DNA of 64,000 bases from positions 1 through 64,000 of the forward strand of contig JAFPYX010000061.1 of the NCBI GenBank assembly GCA_017417585.1. The letters run 5' to 3'. Each line of letters starts with the position of its first letter. The stretch's first letter is position 1. The translations under genes were made by a program, and so were the position numbers. This DNA is from Victivallales bacterium. GTDB lineage: Bacteria > Verrucomicrobiota > Lentisphaeria > Oligosphaerales > Oligosphaeraceae. The notes under the pieces were generated by a model. That model saw only the letters and a list, made by a program, of their open reading frames with translations. It was not told where the DNA came from and did no database searches. Shown here one piece after another: positions 26,117 through 34,982 of this stretch.

Positions 26117-28300
26117 ATGAAACAACGATTGCATTTCTCCCTGGTGGTTGCGGCGCTCTGTGCCATCGCGTCATTTCCAACTCAAGCCGCCTGGGAGATC
26201 GCCACGCCCGCCAATGGCGCGACGGTCTCGCCGCTGAAGCCGATGCAGCGCGCGCTGGCGATGATGACGGAAGAGCAGCTGGACGCCTTCATCAACCAGG
26301 AGATGGTGGACCGCATGGAGGATGTGACAACCTATCCCGCCGGCATTCCCGTGGAGTGGCCGTCGGTAGAGGCCTCCGATGGATATCTGCTCCGCGTGGC
26401 GGAAAACGCCGAGATGGAGAATGCGCGCGAATTCTTCTGCACGGATACCAATTGCACTCTCTATAATCTCGAAATCGGCAAGAAATATTATCTTCAGGTG
26501 TGCGCGTTGGAGGCGCAGGATGCCGAAGGAAATCGTCCAATCCTGCAAACCACGCCGCTTTCCGCCTTCACGGTGGAGAATCTTGCTCCACGCATCCTGA
26601 ACGTCCCCGGCGTCCCGAATGTCCGCGACCTGGGCGGCCGCATGGGTCTGGAGGGCCGAATGGTGCCACAGGGGATGATCTTCCGCTCCGCCGCCTTCAA
26701 CGACAATTCTCCGGATGGCAAAAGGATCGGCAAGACGCGGATGACGGAGGAAAACCGCGTGATCGTCCTGAAGACGATGAAGCTGAAAACCGAGATTGAC
26801 CTGCGTTGGGAACGCGAACTGGCGGGAATGAACGAGTCGCCGGTGGATCCCGGGGTGCAGTATGTGAGCATTCCCTCTACCCTCTATGGCGGACTTTTCA
26901 CGCAGCAGGGCTACGAAAATTACCAGAAGCTCTTCCCTATTTTCACGAAGGAGGAGAACTATCCGATCGACTTCCACTGCATTCTGGGCGCCGACCGAAC
27001 GGGTTCGCTGGCGGTGGTGCTCCTGGCCACGCTGGGCGTCTCGCGCGAGGAAATCATGCGCGACTATGCGTTCACCAGTCTCTATACGCCTTTTCTGCGG
27101 CCGCCCCGCAATATATGCTCCGTCTTTGACGGGCTGGCGGCCTGCGGCCAGCCGGGCGACACGCTTTCTGACCAGGCGATGCGCTTCCTCCTGCGTTGCG
27201 GCATCCGCAGCAGCCAGATCTACGACTTCCTAACCATCATGCTGGGCGAAGGGCTGGCAGTTCCGGAAGTCCTTGCCCAGGCGAGAATCACCGAAGAGAT
27301 CCACGACCGTTTCAACCAGCCGCTGCAGGGCCTGGCCGTCAAGCCATATATCGTGCGGCGGGAGACGATGCTCCAGGCCGGCAAGGAAGTCTCCTGGGCA
27401 TTGCCGATTTGGCATGACAACCCGCTGAAGGCAAGCGGAGCCAATGGACAGGGCGCCAATTATCTCCTGCTGCGGAACACCTCGTCGGTCTCCACCGCTG
27501 TCGCCCTGGAGGCGGATTACGGCGTGCTGACGGCACCGGGGTATTTTGTTGTGGCTCCCATGAGACGTTTGAGCTATCTCGCCCCGGATGGCAATTTGAC
27601 CTGGACGCCAGAACAACTCAACGGGTTCCATGCCGTCCTCAAACCCTCGGAGGAATTGCTTCTGGTAGTGCAACCATCAGCGATGCTGAGCACAGACGGC
27701 TATCAGGCTGTCCGTTGGCAGGAGCCGTCATTCGTCCCCTGCTTTGCCGAAATTCCCGCCACGATTGCTCCTGTGTTGGATGGGCTCTTGGATGATGATA
27801 CTTGGCAGGGGTTGGCTCCGTACCCGCTGAGCGGAATTCAGGGCGAGGAGGTGGACAATGCCCCGTTGGTCTGGCTTCGCACCAACGCCGAACACGACAC
27901 CCTCTATGTCGCCGCGAAACTGACCGATGCCACACCATGCGCCGAAGTTCATGCGGAACGCGATGCGTCACTTTGGAACGAGGACTCCGTCGAGATCTTC
28001 CTCTCCAGTCACGGCGAGGCAAAGACCTACCAGATTATCCTCAATTCAGAGGGTAACGTATGGGATGGCATCGTGGGCGGCAGCACCGACTGGACCGCCG
28101 AGGTAGAATGCAAAGCTGCTCGAACTGACGGGGGCTGGACCATTGAGGCCGCCGTCCCCCTGGCGCAGTTTGGCTTTGAAAATGCACTGGAGCTCAATGT
28201 GTGCGCGAATGACAACCCTGGGGATGTCCACTATAATCTCTACCCCACGCAGGGGAGTTTCCACTCCAGGGCCGCCATCTCGCCAGTACTGTTCAAATAG
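26117..28300 (+). CDS. Secreted tyrosine-phosphatase-like protein with CBM9-like C-terminus
   Basis: A 727-residue protein. Residues 1-24 are a signal peptide. Residues ~35-155 look like a fibronectin-III-type beta domain (IPVEWPSVEASDGYLLRVAE, then KKYYLQVCALEAQD). Residues ~160-400 are a Y_phosphatase3-type domain: NVRDLGG, GMIFRS, EIDLRWERE and the catalytic loop HCILGADRTGS, with Cys288 and Arg294 in a proper HCx5R arrangement. Residues ~550-727 resemble CBM9-type sugar-binding domains (PVLDGLLDDDTWQG, NAEHDTLYVAAKLTD, DSVEIFLSSHGE). It stands alone on the plus strand, divergent from hisD. I infer an extracytoplasmic phosphatase targeted to glycans; the substrate is unknown. Confidence 0.85.
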   Translation: MKQRLHFSLVVAALCAIASFPTQAAWEIATPANGATVSPLKPMQRALAMMTEEQLDAFINQEMVDRMEDVTTYPAGIPVEWPSVEASDGYLLRVAENAEMENAREFFCTDTNCTLYNLEIGKKYYLQVCALEAQDAEGNRPILQTTPLSAFTVENLAPRILNVPGVPNVRDLGGRMGLEGRMVPQGMIFRSAAFNDNSPDGKRIGKTRMTEENRVIVLKTMKLKTEIDLRWERELAGMNESPVDPGVQYVSIPSTLYGGLFTQQGYENYQKLFPIFTKEENYPIDFHCILGADRTGSLAVVLLATLGVSREEIMRDYAFTSLYTPFLRPPRNICSVFDGLAACGQPGDTLSDQAMRFLLRCGIRSSQIYDFLTIMLGEGLAVPEVLAQARITEEIHDRFNQPLQGLAVKPYIVRRETMLQAGKEVSWALPIWHDNPLKASGANGQGANYLLLRNTSSVSTAVALEADYGVLTAPGYFVVAPMRRLSYLAPDGNLTWTPEQLNGFHAVLKPSEELLLVVQPSAMLSTDGYQAVRWQEPSFVPCFAEIPATIAPVLDGLLDDDTWQGLAPYPLSGIQGEEVDNAPLVWLRTNAEHDTLYVAAKLTDATPCAEVHAERDASLWNEDSVEIFLSSHGEAKTYQIILNSEGNVWDGIVGGSTDWTAEVECKAARTDGGWTIEAAVPLAQFGFENALELNVCANDNPGDVHYNLYPTQGSFHSRAAISPVLFK

Positions 28301-28332
28301 GCGGAAGCCACGTCAAAATGACCGAGCGCAGG

Positions 28333-28351
28333 ACGCGGTGGGTCGCCGCGT
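28333..28351. terminator. Hairpin between convergent phosphatase and uvrC genes
   Basis: ACGCGGT and GCCGCGT form a seven-pair stem (one G-T pair) around a five-base loop in the 57-bp gap between the two convergent genes. Neither strand has a clean T-run after it, so it is only a candidate bidirectional terminator. Confidence 0.3.
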
Positions 28352-28357
28352 GTATAT

Positions 28358-29872
28358 TTATAACACCGAGCCCGGAAGAGTCGTAGAGGCGTGTTGCTGG
28401 AGCGTCTCCAGGATGCGCCTGGCGGTCTTGACGCCCAGCCCCGGCACTTTGTCGGCCAGCTGGGCGGCTGACAACTTCATGATTCGCTTGATGGAACCGC
28501 ACTGCTTCAATATTTCGGCCTGCCTTGCTTCGCCGACGCCGGGGATTTCACCCAGGACGGATTCGCGGATCCGCTCGATGCGGAGCTTCCGGTTGTAGCC
28601 ATTGGCCCAGCGGTGGGACTCGTCGCGGATGGCCTGGAGCAGCCGGAGGCCGGGGTTTTCGCGCTCAAGATATAGGGGTTCGGGACGGTCGGGGAAGATG
28701 ATCAGCTCATGCTGTTTTGCCAGCCCGACCATCGGCACGCGGCCGTAGATTCCCAGCTGTTCGAAGATTTCGCGTCCGGCATGGACCTGCGGAAGCCCCC
28801 CGTCCAGCACCACGAGCTTTGGCAGCGGGAGGTTTTCACGCAGGAGTCTCCCGTAGCGTCGGGTGAGGACCTCTCGCATGAACGCGGTGTCGTCCGTGGC
28901 TTCTGAGTTGCGGATGCGGTACCGACGATATTCATTTGTGCAGGGATGCCCGTCCCGGAAGAGCACCATTGAGCCGACGGCGAGGGTTCCGGAGATATTG
29001 GACATGTCGAAGCATTCCATGTAGTCGGGGCGTCCCGAAAGCTCCAAGGCCTGCTGGAGTGCGTCCATGCCGGCGACATTTGCCTCGGGGTTGGAACGCC
29101 TGGCGATGGTCTGGTTGAGGAACCTCCGTGTGGGTTCCAGGATGGTCTTGATATGCTCCATCATGTCACGGATCTTCGCGGCCTGCTCAAAGTCCAGCCG
29201 TGCGGCCGCGGCCGTCATCTGGTCGTTGAGCTCCTTGAGCACCTCGTGCGCGGATTCTTCGCCTTTCAGGACGGAGAGCGCCTGGTCAAAGCGTGCACGG
29301 TACTCCTCCGGGGTGACTTTCCCCAGGCAGGGCGCGGTGCAGTCGCGGATGGTCTCCTCCAGACAGTGCTGGCGTGTCTCAACGGTGGGCTGTGGACAGT
29401 CGCAGCTGCGAAGTCCGTGGCGGACCTCAAGGTATCGTATGGTCTCGCGGAGGGAAGTTGCGTGGGGGAAGGGGCCGAAGTAGAGGCATGAGTCGTCCTT
29501 CCGAAGCCGCACGAAGGTGAAATGCGGGTAGGTCTCGCGAAGGTCGACGCAGACGAGCAGGTAGCGCTTGTCGTCCCGCAGTGCGACATTGTATCTTGGC
29601 GTATATTGCTTGATGAATTGCGCCTCCAGCAGCAGTGCCTCGGACTCGGTGGCGACCTCGAAGGTCTCGTAGGAGGCGATGGAGTGGATGAGCGCCCGTC
29701 GCCGCGGCTCGGATTTCAGGGCGGTGGAGGGCATGAAGTAGGATCTCATGCGGTTGCGCAGATTCCGCGCCTTGCCGACATAGATGACCTCCCCTGCCGC
29801 ATTGCGAAAGACATAGACTCCCGGCCTGGTGGAGACATCCTGAGAACGGAATACTTTCTGCCCCTCAGACAT
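28358..29872 (-). CDS. uvrC: UvrC-type excinuclease subunit, short form
   Basis: A 504-residue DNA-repair nuclease subunit. Parts in order: the GIY-YIG domain (GVYVFRNAAGEVIYVGKARN), the Cys cluster (CDCPQPTVETRQHC to CTAPCLGKV), the UVR motif (AAARLDFEQAAKIRDMMEHI), the RNase H-like nuclease (MECFDMSNISGTLAVGSMV, LVVLDGGLPQVHAG, RDESHRWANGYNRKLR) and C-terminal helix-hairpin-helix repeats. The ~100-residue region that normally separates the UVR motif from the RNase H domain is reduced to about 35 residues, which accounts for the short length. The ATG at 29872 overlaps the ABC ATPase stop by 8 bp. Confidence 0.93.
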   Translation of the reverse strand: MSEGQKVFRSQDVSTRPGVYVFRNAAGEVIYVGKARNLRNRMRSYFMPSTALKSEPRRRALIHSIASYETFEVATESEALLLEAQFIKQYTPRYNVALRDDKRYLLVCVDLRETYPHFTFVRLRKDDSCLYFGPFPHATSLRETIRYLEVRHGLRSCDCPQPTVETRQHCLEETIRDCTAPCLGKVTPEEYRARFDQALSVLKGEESAHEVLKELNDQMTAAAARLDFEQAAKIRDMMEHIKTILEPTRRFLNQTIARRSNPEANVAGMDALQQALELSGRPDYMECFDMSNISGTLAVGSMVLFRDGHPCTNEYRRYRIRNSEATDDTAFMREVLTRRYGRLLRENLPLPKLVVLDGGLPQVHAGREIFEQLGIYGRVPMVGLAKQHELIIFPDRPEPLYLERENPGLRLLQAIRDESHRWANGYNRKLRIERIRESVLGEIPGVGEARQAEILKQCGSIKRIMKLSAAQLADKVPGLGVKTARRILETLQQHASTTLPGSVL

Positions 29873-30932
29873 GGTCGGCGAGGCAGATGATATCCTCCGG
29901 GGCGATGGCCAGGCGGATGACTGTCCCCGCTTCGGCCCGGCCACGCGGATTGATCTCGAAGAATTTCAGTGCCTTCCCGTCGGCGGTTTCGCCGATCTGG
30001 TCTGCCAGTTCGCCAAGATAGTCAATATGTTTCAAGGTCATGGCGAAGGAGTTTTCCGCCTCGGAGTCGCATTTGCGGAATGCCTCGGGACGCATGGAGA
30101 GCAGAACCTTCTCGCCTGGTTTGCAGGAAGAGGGGATGGTCGAACAGACTAGGCTGCCTAGCGCGGTCTCGACGACGGCCGCGCCGTCCGCCCGGAAGTG
30201 GACGACGGTTCCCTCCCGCAGGTTGGTCTCGCCAATAAAATTGGCGACAAAGGAATTGACGGGCCGGCGATAGACCTCCTCCGGTGTGCCGACCTGCTCG
30301 ATGCGACCGTCGCGGAAGACCGCCAGACGATCCGCCATGGAGAGCGCCTCGGCGCGGTCGTGGGTGACATAGATGGCGGTGAGATGGTTCTCCTTGCAGA
30401 TGCGCCGGATTTCCAGGCGCATGTCCCGCCGGAGCTTGGCATCGAGGTTCGCCAGCGGCTCGTCCAGCAATAGGCAGCCCGGCTGGACCACCAAGGTACG
30501 CGCCAGGGCGACACGCTGCTGCTGGCCGCCGGAGAGCTGGTTGGGCTTGCGGTCCGCGAATTCCGCAATCTGGACTTCCCGGAGGACCCGGTCCACGCGG
30601 CGGACTACCTCGTCCTTCGGGAGTTTTTTCATCTCCAGGCCGAAGGCCACGTTTTCACGGACGGTGAGATGCGGCCAGAGTGCATAGCCTTGGAAGACCA
30701 TCGCGGTGTTGCGCTGGTGAACCGGCTGCCCGTCCACATCCTCGCCATCAAAGTAGATTTTTCCGGAGGTCGGTTGTTCAAAACCGCCGATGGAGCGCAG
30801 AAGCGTGGTCTTTCCGCATCCGGAGGGCCCCAGCAGGAAGAAAAGCTCGCCATCCAGGATGGACAGGTTGACATCAGAGAGCGCTCGTGTCTTCCCGTAG
30901 TCCTTGGTAAGATGTTCAATGCGGATTTCCAT
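29865..30932 (-). CDS. ABC transporter ATPase, MalK/PotA/FbpC type
   Basis: A 355-residue ATP-binding subunit. Walker A is GPSGCGKTTLL, the Q-loop is in QRNTAMVFQGYALWPH, the signature is LSGGQQQRVALART, Walker B is CLLLDEPLANLDAKLR, and the switch His is in YVTHDRAEAL. A C-terminal TOBE-like region (about 230-350) follows. This type energises importers of sugars, polyamines or iron, but no permease or binding protein lies nearby. The ATPase may therefore serve several systems or partners elsewhere. It is coupled to uvrC by an 8-bp overlap. Confidence 0.9.
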   Translation of the reverse strand: MEIRIEHLTKDYGKTRALSDVNLSILDGELFFLLGPSGCGKTTLLRSIGGFEQPTSGKIYFDGEDVDGQPVHQRNTAMVFQGYALWPHLTVRENVAFGLEMKKLPKDEVVRRVDRVLREVQIAEFADRKPNQLSGGQQQRVALARTLVVQPGCLLLDEPLANLDAKLRRDMRLEIRRICKENHLTAIYVTHDRAEALSMADRLAVFRDGRIEQVGTPEEVYRRPVNSFVANFIGETNLREGTVVHFRADGAAVVETALGSLVCSTIPSSCKPGEKVLLSMRPEAFRKCDSEAENSFAMTLKHIDYLGELADQIGETADGKALKFFEINPRGRAEAGTVIRLAIAPEDIICLADHV

Positions 30933-30970
30933 GGATGTCGCGGTTCCTCCGCGCCTTGGGATCGGGGCTT

Positions 30971-31005
30971 GGGCCTGAGGCCTGAGACCTCTAACCTTTA
31001 ACCTT
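30971..31005. repeat. AGGTTAA/AGGTTAG array, inverted orientation
   Basis: Read on the minus strand the sequence is AGGTTAAAGGTTAGAGGTC followed by TCAGGCCTCAGGCCC. It abuts the stop codon of the RNase E/G gene. It is the same word family as at 1-108 and 40421-40460 but on the opposite strand relative to the genes. Confidence 0.65.
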
Positions 31006-33414
31006 TTAGAATTCTTTCCCGGTCTCCTTGTCGGTGATGTGGTATTCCTCGATGTGGAGTTCGGGGTTGGCGGAGAAGGTCAATTGGCGGCTGTACTCAG
31101 CGGCCATGGCGGTCATCACCTTGTGGTCTGCGGTTCGCAGGCGCGCGAGAATCTTCGGGTGGACGGTGATAGCGAAGCACTTGATGTCCTTCTTGCGGGC
31201 CAAAAGCTCATTGAGCCGGCGTTGAATTTCCACGGAGACGGAGGTCGCGGTCTTGATGAGGCCGCGGCCCTTGCAGTACGGGCAGTCCTCATAGATGGTG
31301 CTTTCAAGGGACTCGCTTTCGCGCTGGCGGCTCATTTCAAGGAGCCCCAGCCCGGAGATGGGATAGATCTTGATGCGGGCATGATCCTCGGAGGTGTATT
31401 GCTTGAAGGCTCGATACACCGCCATCTGGTCCTTGCGCGAACGCATGTCGATCAGGTCGAGCACCACCAGTCCGCCGATGTTCCTCAGACGCAACTGCCG
31501 GGCGATTTCCTTTACGGCCTCCATGTTGGTCTCCAGGATGGTCTCCGGCTGGTTCTTGCCGTTGCGGTTCTTGCCGGTGTTGACATCGATGGCGATAAGC
31601 GCCTCGGTCTCGTCAATGCACAGATAGCCGCCGGAGGGGAGCATCACCTTGCGGTTCGAGATGTTCTCGATCTGCTGGCTGATGCCGTATTTGATGAAGA
31701 TCGGAGTGGGGTTCGAGTAGAGTTTGAGCTTGACGTCGTTGAGGCGGTCAAAGCGCTCCAGCATCTCCTTGGCACGGTCGTACGCCGCCTGGGTGTCCAC
31801 GACGATCTCATCGATGTCCTGTGTGAGGCAGTCGCGCAGCGTGCGCTCTTCCAAAGCCGGCTCCTGATAGACGCATACGGGTGCCCGCCGCTTGGCGGCG
31901 GTCTGTTCGCCTTTCTTCCAGGCATCCAGGAGGATATTCAGGTCACGCTGGAAGTGTTCCTTCTTGAGGCCTGCGCCGACGGTTCGGCAAATCAGCCCCA
32001 TGTTGTCCGGCTTGTCCAGTGTCTTGACCATCTGCTTGAGTCGCACGCGCTCCTCATGGTCTTCCACCCTGCGCGAGACGCCGACGTGGGAGCAGTTGGG
32101 CAATAACACCAAATAACGCCCTGGTATGGAAAGGTTTGCTGTAACCCTTGCTCCTTTCGTTCCAATGGGCCCCTTGGTGACCTGCACGAGAATCTCGTCA
32201 TCCACATGGAAGAGATTCGGAATATCCTCCACGGTGGGCTTTTTCTTTTCAGGCTTTTTGGGCTTGGGAGGGGTCTTGACCGGCTTTGGTCCGCCTGGGG
32301 TGATGGGCACCAGCCCTTTTGACGCCTGGGGAATCGATTGTCCGCCTCGGGAAGATGCCTGACCTCCGGCGTTTTTCCCGTTGTTCTTGGTGGAGGAGGT
32401 CAACGGCACTACCTCATGGCTAAGTTCCGCAGGCACTGCGGGGTTGGCCGATGGAGCAGAAGTCCGGGGCTTTTTGCGCCAGAAAAAGAGCGCATTCAGG
32501 AAACGCCGCAATGCACTGGGCTTCTCCGGTTCCTGATTCGGCATGGCGATCGGCGAAGATTCGTCCGGGGAATTAGCGCGGTTGCGCCCGCGGCCTCCAC
32601 GCCGCCGACGGTGACGGCCTCCGCCCTCGCCTCCGTTTTCGCCATTTGGTCGGTTGGTGCCATTCTGATCACGGAAGCGGCGGTTAGGATTTGAATTGCG
32701 AGACTGGCCGTTCGGAGCGCCGGATGCGTCCTGCTCCTGTTGCGGCGGGGGATTTTCCGGCAAGGTCGTCTCGAAGGACTCTCCTGCGGCCTCTTGGAGC
32801 TGGTCGTCCTTCTTGGACAATGAGAGCAGTCCGGCTTGCCCATTGGCTCCGAGCAAATTCGAGGCCAGCGAAGCATCTTCCTTTTGCGGGGTTTCGAAAC
32901 CTGCCGTTTCTGGGGCCATCGGCGCGTCTTCAGGCACATTCTCACCCGCCTGTTCCTGTCGCGGCTCCTCCGCTCCGGCTTCCTGGGGGGCTTCGTCCGG
33001 CTCCGAATTGTCCGCCTGCTCCTCGCCGCCCTCATCCTCTTCCTGTCGAAAAGACGCTTCTGGCGGGGAAGGCGGATTGAAGGACGAATCATCGCCATTG
33101 TTTAGATTGGCTTCTTCTCGCTCTTCGCCGGGCTTGATGAGGTCGTCGTCGTCATCGGTTTCCCCATCGCCCTCAAGCATTTCCTGGGTGGCGGGGAGCA
33201 TGTCCCAATAGTGCAGGAAGGCATTTTTCCCGATGCCGATATCGACGAATGCGGCCTGTAATGACGGTTCGAGGTTTTTAATGCGTCCTTTGTAGATGGA
33301 ACCGACAATGCGATCTTTGTTGTTGCGCTCCATGAAGAAGTCCTGGAGGCGTCCGTCTTCGACAACGGCGACACGCACCTGGAGTTCCTCGGAGTTGATG
33401 AGGATCTGTTTCAT
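31006..33414 (-). CDS. rng: Ribonuclease E/G family protein with large disordered insert in S1
   Basis: An 802-residue endoribonuclease. Residues 1-75 are the first half of an S1 domain (GRIKNLEPSLQAAFVDIG). Residues ~75-400 are a Pro/Glu/Gly/Arg-rich disordered insert with an Arg-Gly patch (about 245-280). The S1 domain resumes at ~402 (DDEILVQVTKGPIGTKGARV). The 5'-sensor and DNase-I-like core follow, with the metal-binding Asp residues D610 (IAIDVNTG) and D653 (VVLDLIDM), and a zinc-link CPYC at 711-714. There is no long C-terminal degradosome tail. The ATG at 33414 gives the family start MKQILINSEE. The chain could be called RNase E or G. Confidence 0.92.
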   Translation of the reverse strand: MKQILINSEELQVRVAVVEDGRLQDFFMERNNKDRIVGSIYKGRIKNLEPSLQAAFVDIGIGKNAFLHYWDMLPATQEMLEGDGETDDDDDLIKPGEEREEANLNNGDDSSFNPPSPPEASFRQEEDEGGEEQADNSEPDEAPQEAGAEEPRQEQAGENVPEDAPMAPETAGFETPQKEDASLASNLLGANGQAGLLSLSKKDDQLQEAAGESFETTLPENPPPQQEQDASGAPNGQSRNSNPNRRFRDQNGTNRPNGENGGEGGGRHRRRRGGRGRNRANSPDESSPIAMPNQEPEKPSALRRFLNALFFWRKKPRTSAPSANPAVPAELSHEVVPLTSSTKNNGKNAGGQASSRGGQSIPQASKGLVPITPGGPKPVKTPPKPKKPEKKKPTVEDIPNLFHVDDEILVQVTKGPIGTKGARVTANLSIPGRYLVLLPNCSHVGVSRRVEDHEERVRLKQMVKTLDKPDNMGLICRTVGAGLKKEHFQRDLNILLDAWKKGEQTAAKRRAPVCVYQEPALEERTLRDCLTQDIDEIVVDTQAAYDRAKEMLERFDRLNDVKLKLYSNPTPIFIKYGISQQIENISNRKVMLPSGGYLCIDETEALIAIDVNTGKNRNGKNQPETILETNMEAVKEIARQLRLRNIGGLVVLDLIDMRSRKDQMAVYRAFKQYTSEDHARIKIYPISGLGLLEMSRQRESESLESTIYEDCPYCKGRGLIKTATSVSVEIQRRLNELLARKKDIKCFAITVHPKILARLRTADHKVMTAMAAEYSRQLTFSANPELHIEEYHITDKETGKEF

Positions 33415-33512
33415 GGGAATGAAGAAAAAGAAAATGGAGTAGGTTGTCGAGCGGCGTATGGCAACGCCTTGCTCCGGCAGCGGGGTGCGCACTGGAATCC
33501 TTCTAGTGCATT

Positions 33513-34490
33513 TCAGCCCAGCACGATTTTGGCGTCGACTGGATTGCCGCGCAGGAATTCTTCGGCCGACATCTCCGTGCGTCCTTCGGGAGTGAGCTTC
33601 TCAATCCGCAGGATTCCGTTTCCGCAGAGCACACGGAGAATTTTGCGGTCCGGCAGTACAGTTCCCGGAATTTCTTCTGCACCAAGCACATGTGGCTCTG
33701 CGCTGGCCTGGGTGATCTGGATCCTTCGCCGTCCCGTGGGCACGGGAATGAAGGTGAAGGCTTTCGGCCAAGGCAGATAGGCACGAACCATGTTGACGAT
33801 GCGGAAGGCATCCTGGTTCCACTGGATCTGTCCGTCGTTTTTGGCGATTTTACGGACATTTGCAGTCGTGGCGGGACCTTGTGGCTGGCAGGGGAGGTTT
33901 TCGCGGGCGACCTTCCAGATGACTTCGGCGACATCTTTTGCGGCGAGGACGCCGAGGCGCCTTTCCAGCTGCCCCGTGGTTTCGCAAGGGAGGATTTCAA
34001 GGGGTTCCGTCCGATAGATCGGCCCCGTGTCCAACCCGACGTCCATGCGCATGAAGGTCACTCCCGTCACGGCGTCGCCATTGAGAATGGCGGCATTGAT
34101 GGGACAGGCTCCACGATACTTGGGCAACAACGATGCATGGACATTCAGACATCCCCAGGTCGGCAACTCGAGCAGTTCTCGTTTGAGGAGTTGTCCAAAA
34201 GCCACCACCAACACCAGCTCGATTTGTCTGGAGCGAAGCCGCTCCAGGAAATCCGGTGCATTGACCGATTTGATTCGTTCGACGTCATATCCCAGAAGCA
34301 AGGCATGCTGTGCGAAAGCCGTGGGAGTCACTTTCTTTTTGCGCCCGACTTCCTTGTCTTCCTGTGAACCGATGCCGACCAGCTCTATGCGGGAATCGTC
34401 TTTCAAGGCATCCAGAATGGGTGCGCCGAGGCATCCAGAGCCTAGGAAATAGACTCGTACTGGGGCAGGTTGGTTCGGTGAAGATGACAT
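33513..34490 (-). CDS. fmt: Methionyl-tRNA formyltransferase
   Basis: A 325-residue cytoplasmic enzyme that formylates initiator Met-tRNA with 10-formyl-THF. The catalytic block NVHASLLPKYRGACPINAAI contains the Asn and His, and MDVGLDTGPIY carries the catalytic Asp. The N-terminal Rossmann start VYFLGSGCLGAPILDAL and a C-terminal OB domain (about 215-320) complete the usual layout. It precedes the RNase E/G gene by about 100 bp. The peptide deformylase gene that often accompanies fmt is not here. Confidence 0.95.
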   Translation of the reverse strand: MSSSPNQPAPVRVYFLGSGCLGAPILDALKDDSRIELVGIGSQEDKEVGRKKKVTPTAFAQHALLLGYDVERIKSVNAPDFLERLRSRQIELVLVVAFGQLLKRELLELPTWGCLNVHASLLPKYRGACPINAAILNGDAVTGVTFMRMDVGLDTGPIYRTEPLEILPCETTGQLERRLGVLAAKDVAEVIWKVARENLPCQPQGPATTANVRKIAKNDGQIQWNQDAFRIVNMVRAYLPWPKAFTFIPVPTGRRRIQITQASAEPHVLGAEEIPGTVLPDRKILRVLCGNGILRIEKLTPEGRTEMSAEEFLRGNPVDAKIVLG

Positions 34491-34724
34491 GCGTTACATG
34501 AACGGCAAAGAAGCTTGGCGGAGGACGTCGGGGAGGCAATGCTGTTGGGCTTCAGCCGGCCGTATTCCAGAGTGCTGCCGGTTGGCAGGATTGCGACTTC
34601 GTGCCGAATAGCCATTTGCATTGTTCGCCGCAGATATCGTGAGCGAGGGAGCTATTCCAAAAATAACTTTTGGTATTTTTGAAATCAGCGCCAATCTATA
34701 ATATACTGTCTGAGGTGGGAATTG

Positions 34725-34982
34725 CTACATCCTCCGCGATGGTTGCGACAATGCGCGGGCCAGTTGGTCGGGGCAGGAAGTCGGTCCGCCATTGCAGCTG
34801 ATTCCGCTCAGACGGTCAATGACTTCCTGGCGTGGCATGCCACGTACGAGCTTGGCGATGCCTTGGAGATTGCCGTTGCAGCCACCCGTGAAGACGGCGG
34901 AGACCACGCGGTCTTCGTCGTCCAGGACAATGTCAATGCATTCTGAGCAGGTCCCGACGCAATTGTAGTGGATGTTCTTCAT
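34725..34982 (-). CDS. TSCPD-domain small protein
   Basis: An 85-residue protein matching the small TSCPD family. It has the paired cysteines near the N-terminus (GTCSECIDI), VFTGGCNGNLQGIAKLV in the middle, and the name-giving PTSCPDQLARAL at the end. The related domain sits at the C-terminus of B12-dependent ribonucleotide reductases; the role of the free-standing form is unknown. The ATG at 34982 overlaps the coaX stop by 4 bp (ATGA). A 230-bp gap to fmt follows; it contains an A+T-rich inverted repeat (CCAAAA/TTTTGG) at ~34657-34673 and no gene I can see. Confidence 0.88.
   Translation of the reverse strand: MKNIHYNCVGTCSECIDIVLDDEDRVVSAVFTGGCNGNLQGIAKLVRGMPRQEVIDRLSGISCNGGPTSCPDQLARALSQPSRRM

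Noticed and set aside
34657..34680. A+T-rich hairpin CCAAAA/TTTTGG followed by TATTTTTG on the plus strand
   Set aside because: No plus-strand gene ends here, and on the minus strand it lacks a following T-run, so it is not called a terminator.
34697..34702. Perfect TATAAT on the plus strand
   Set aside because: The only -35-like partner (TTGGTA) is 21 bases away, and no plus-strand gene follows for more than 3 kb.
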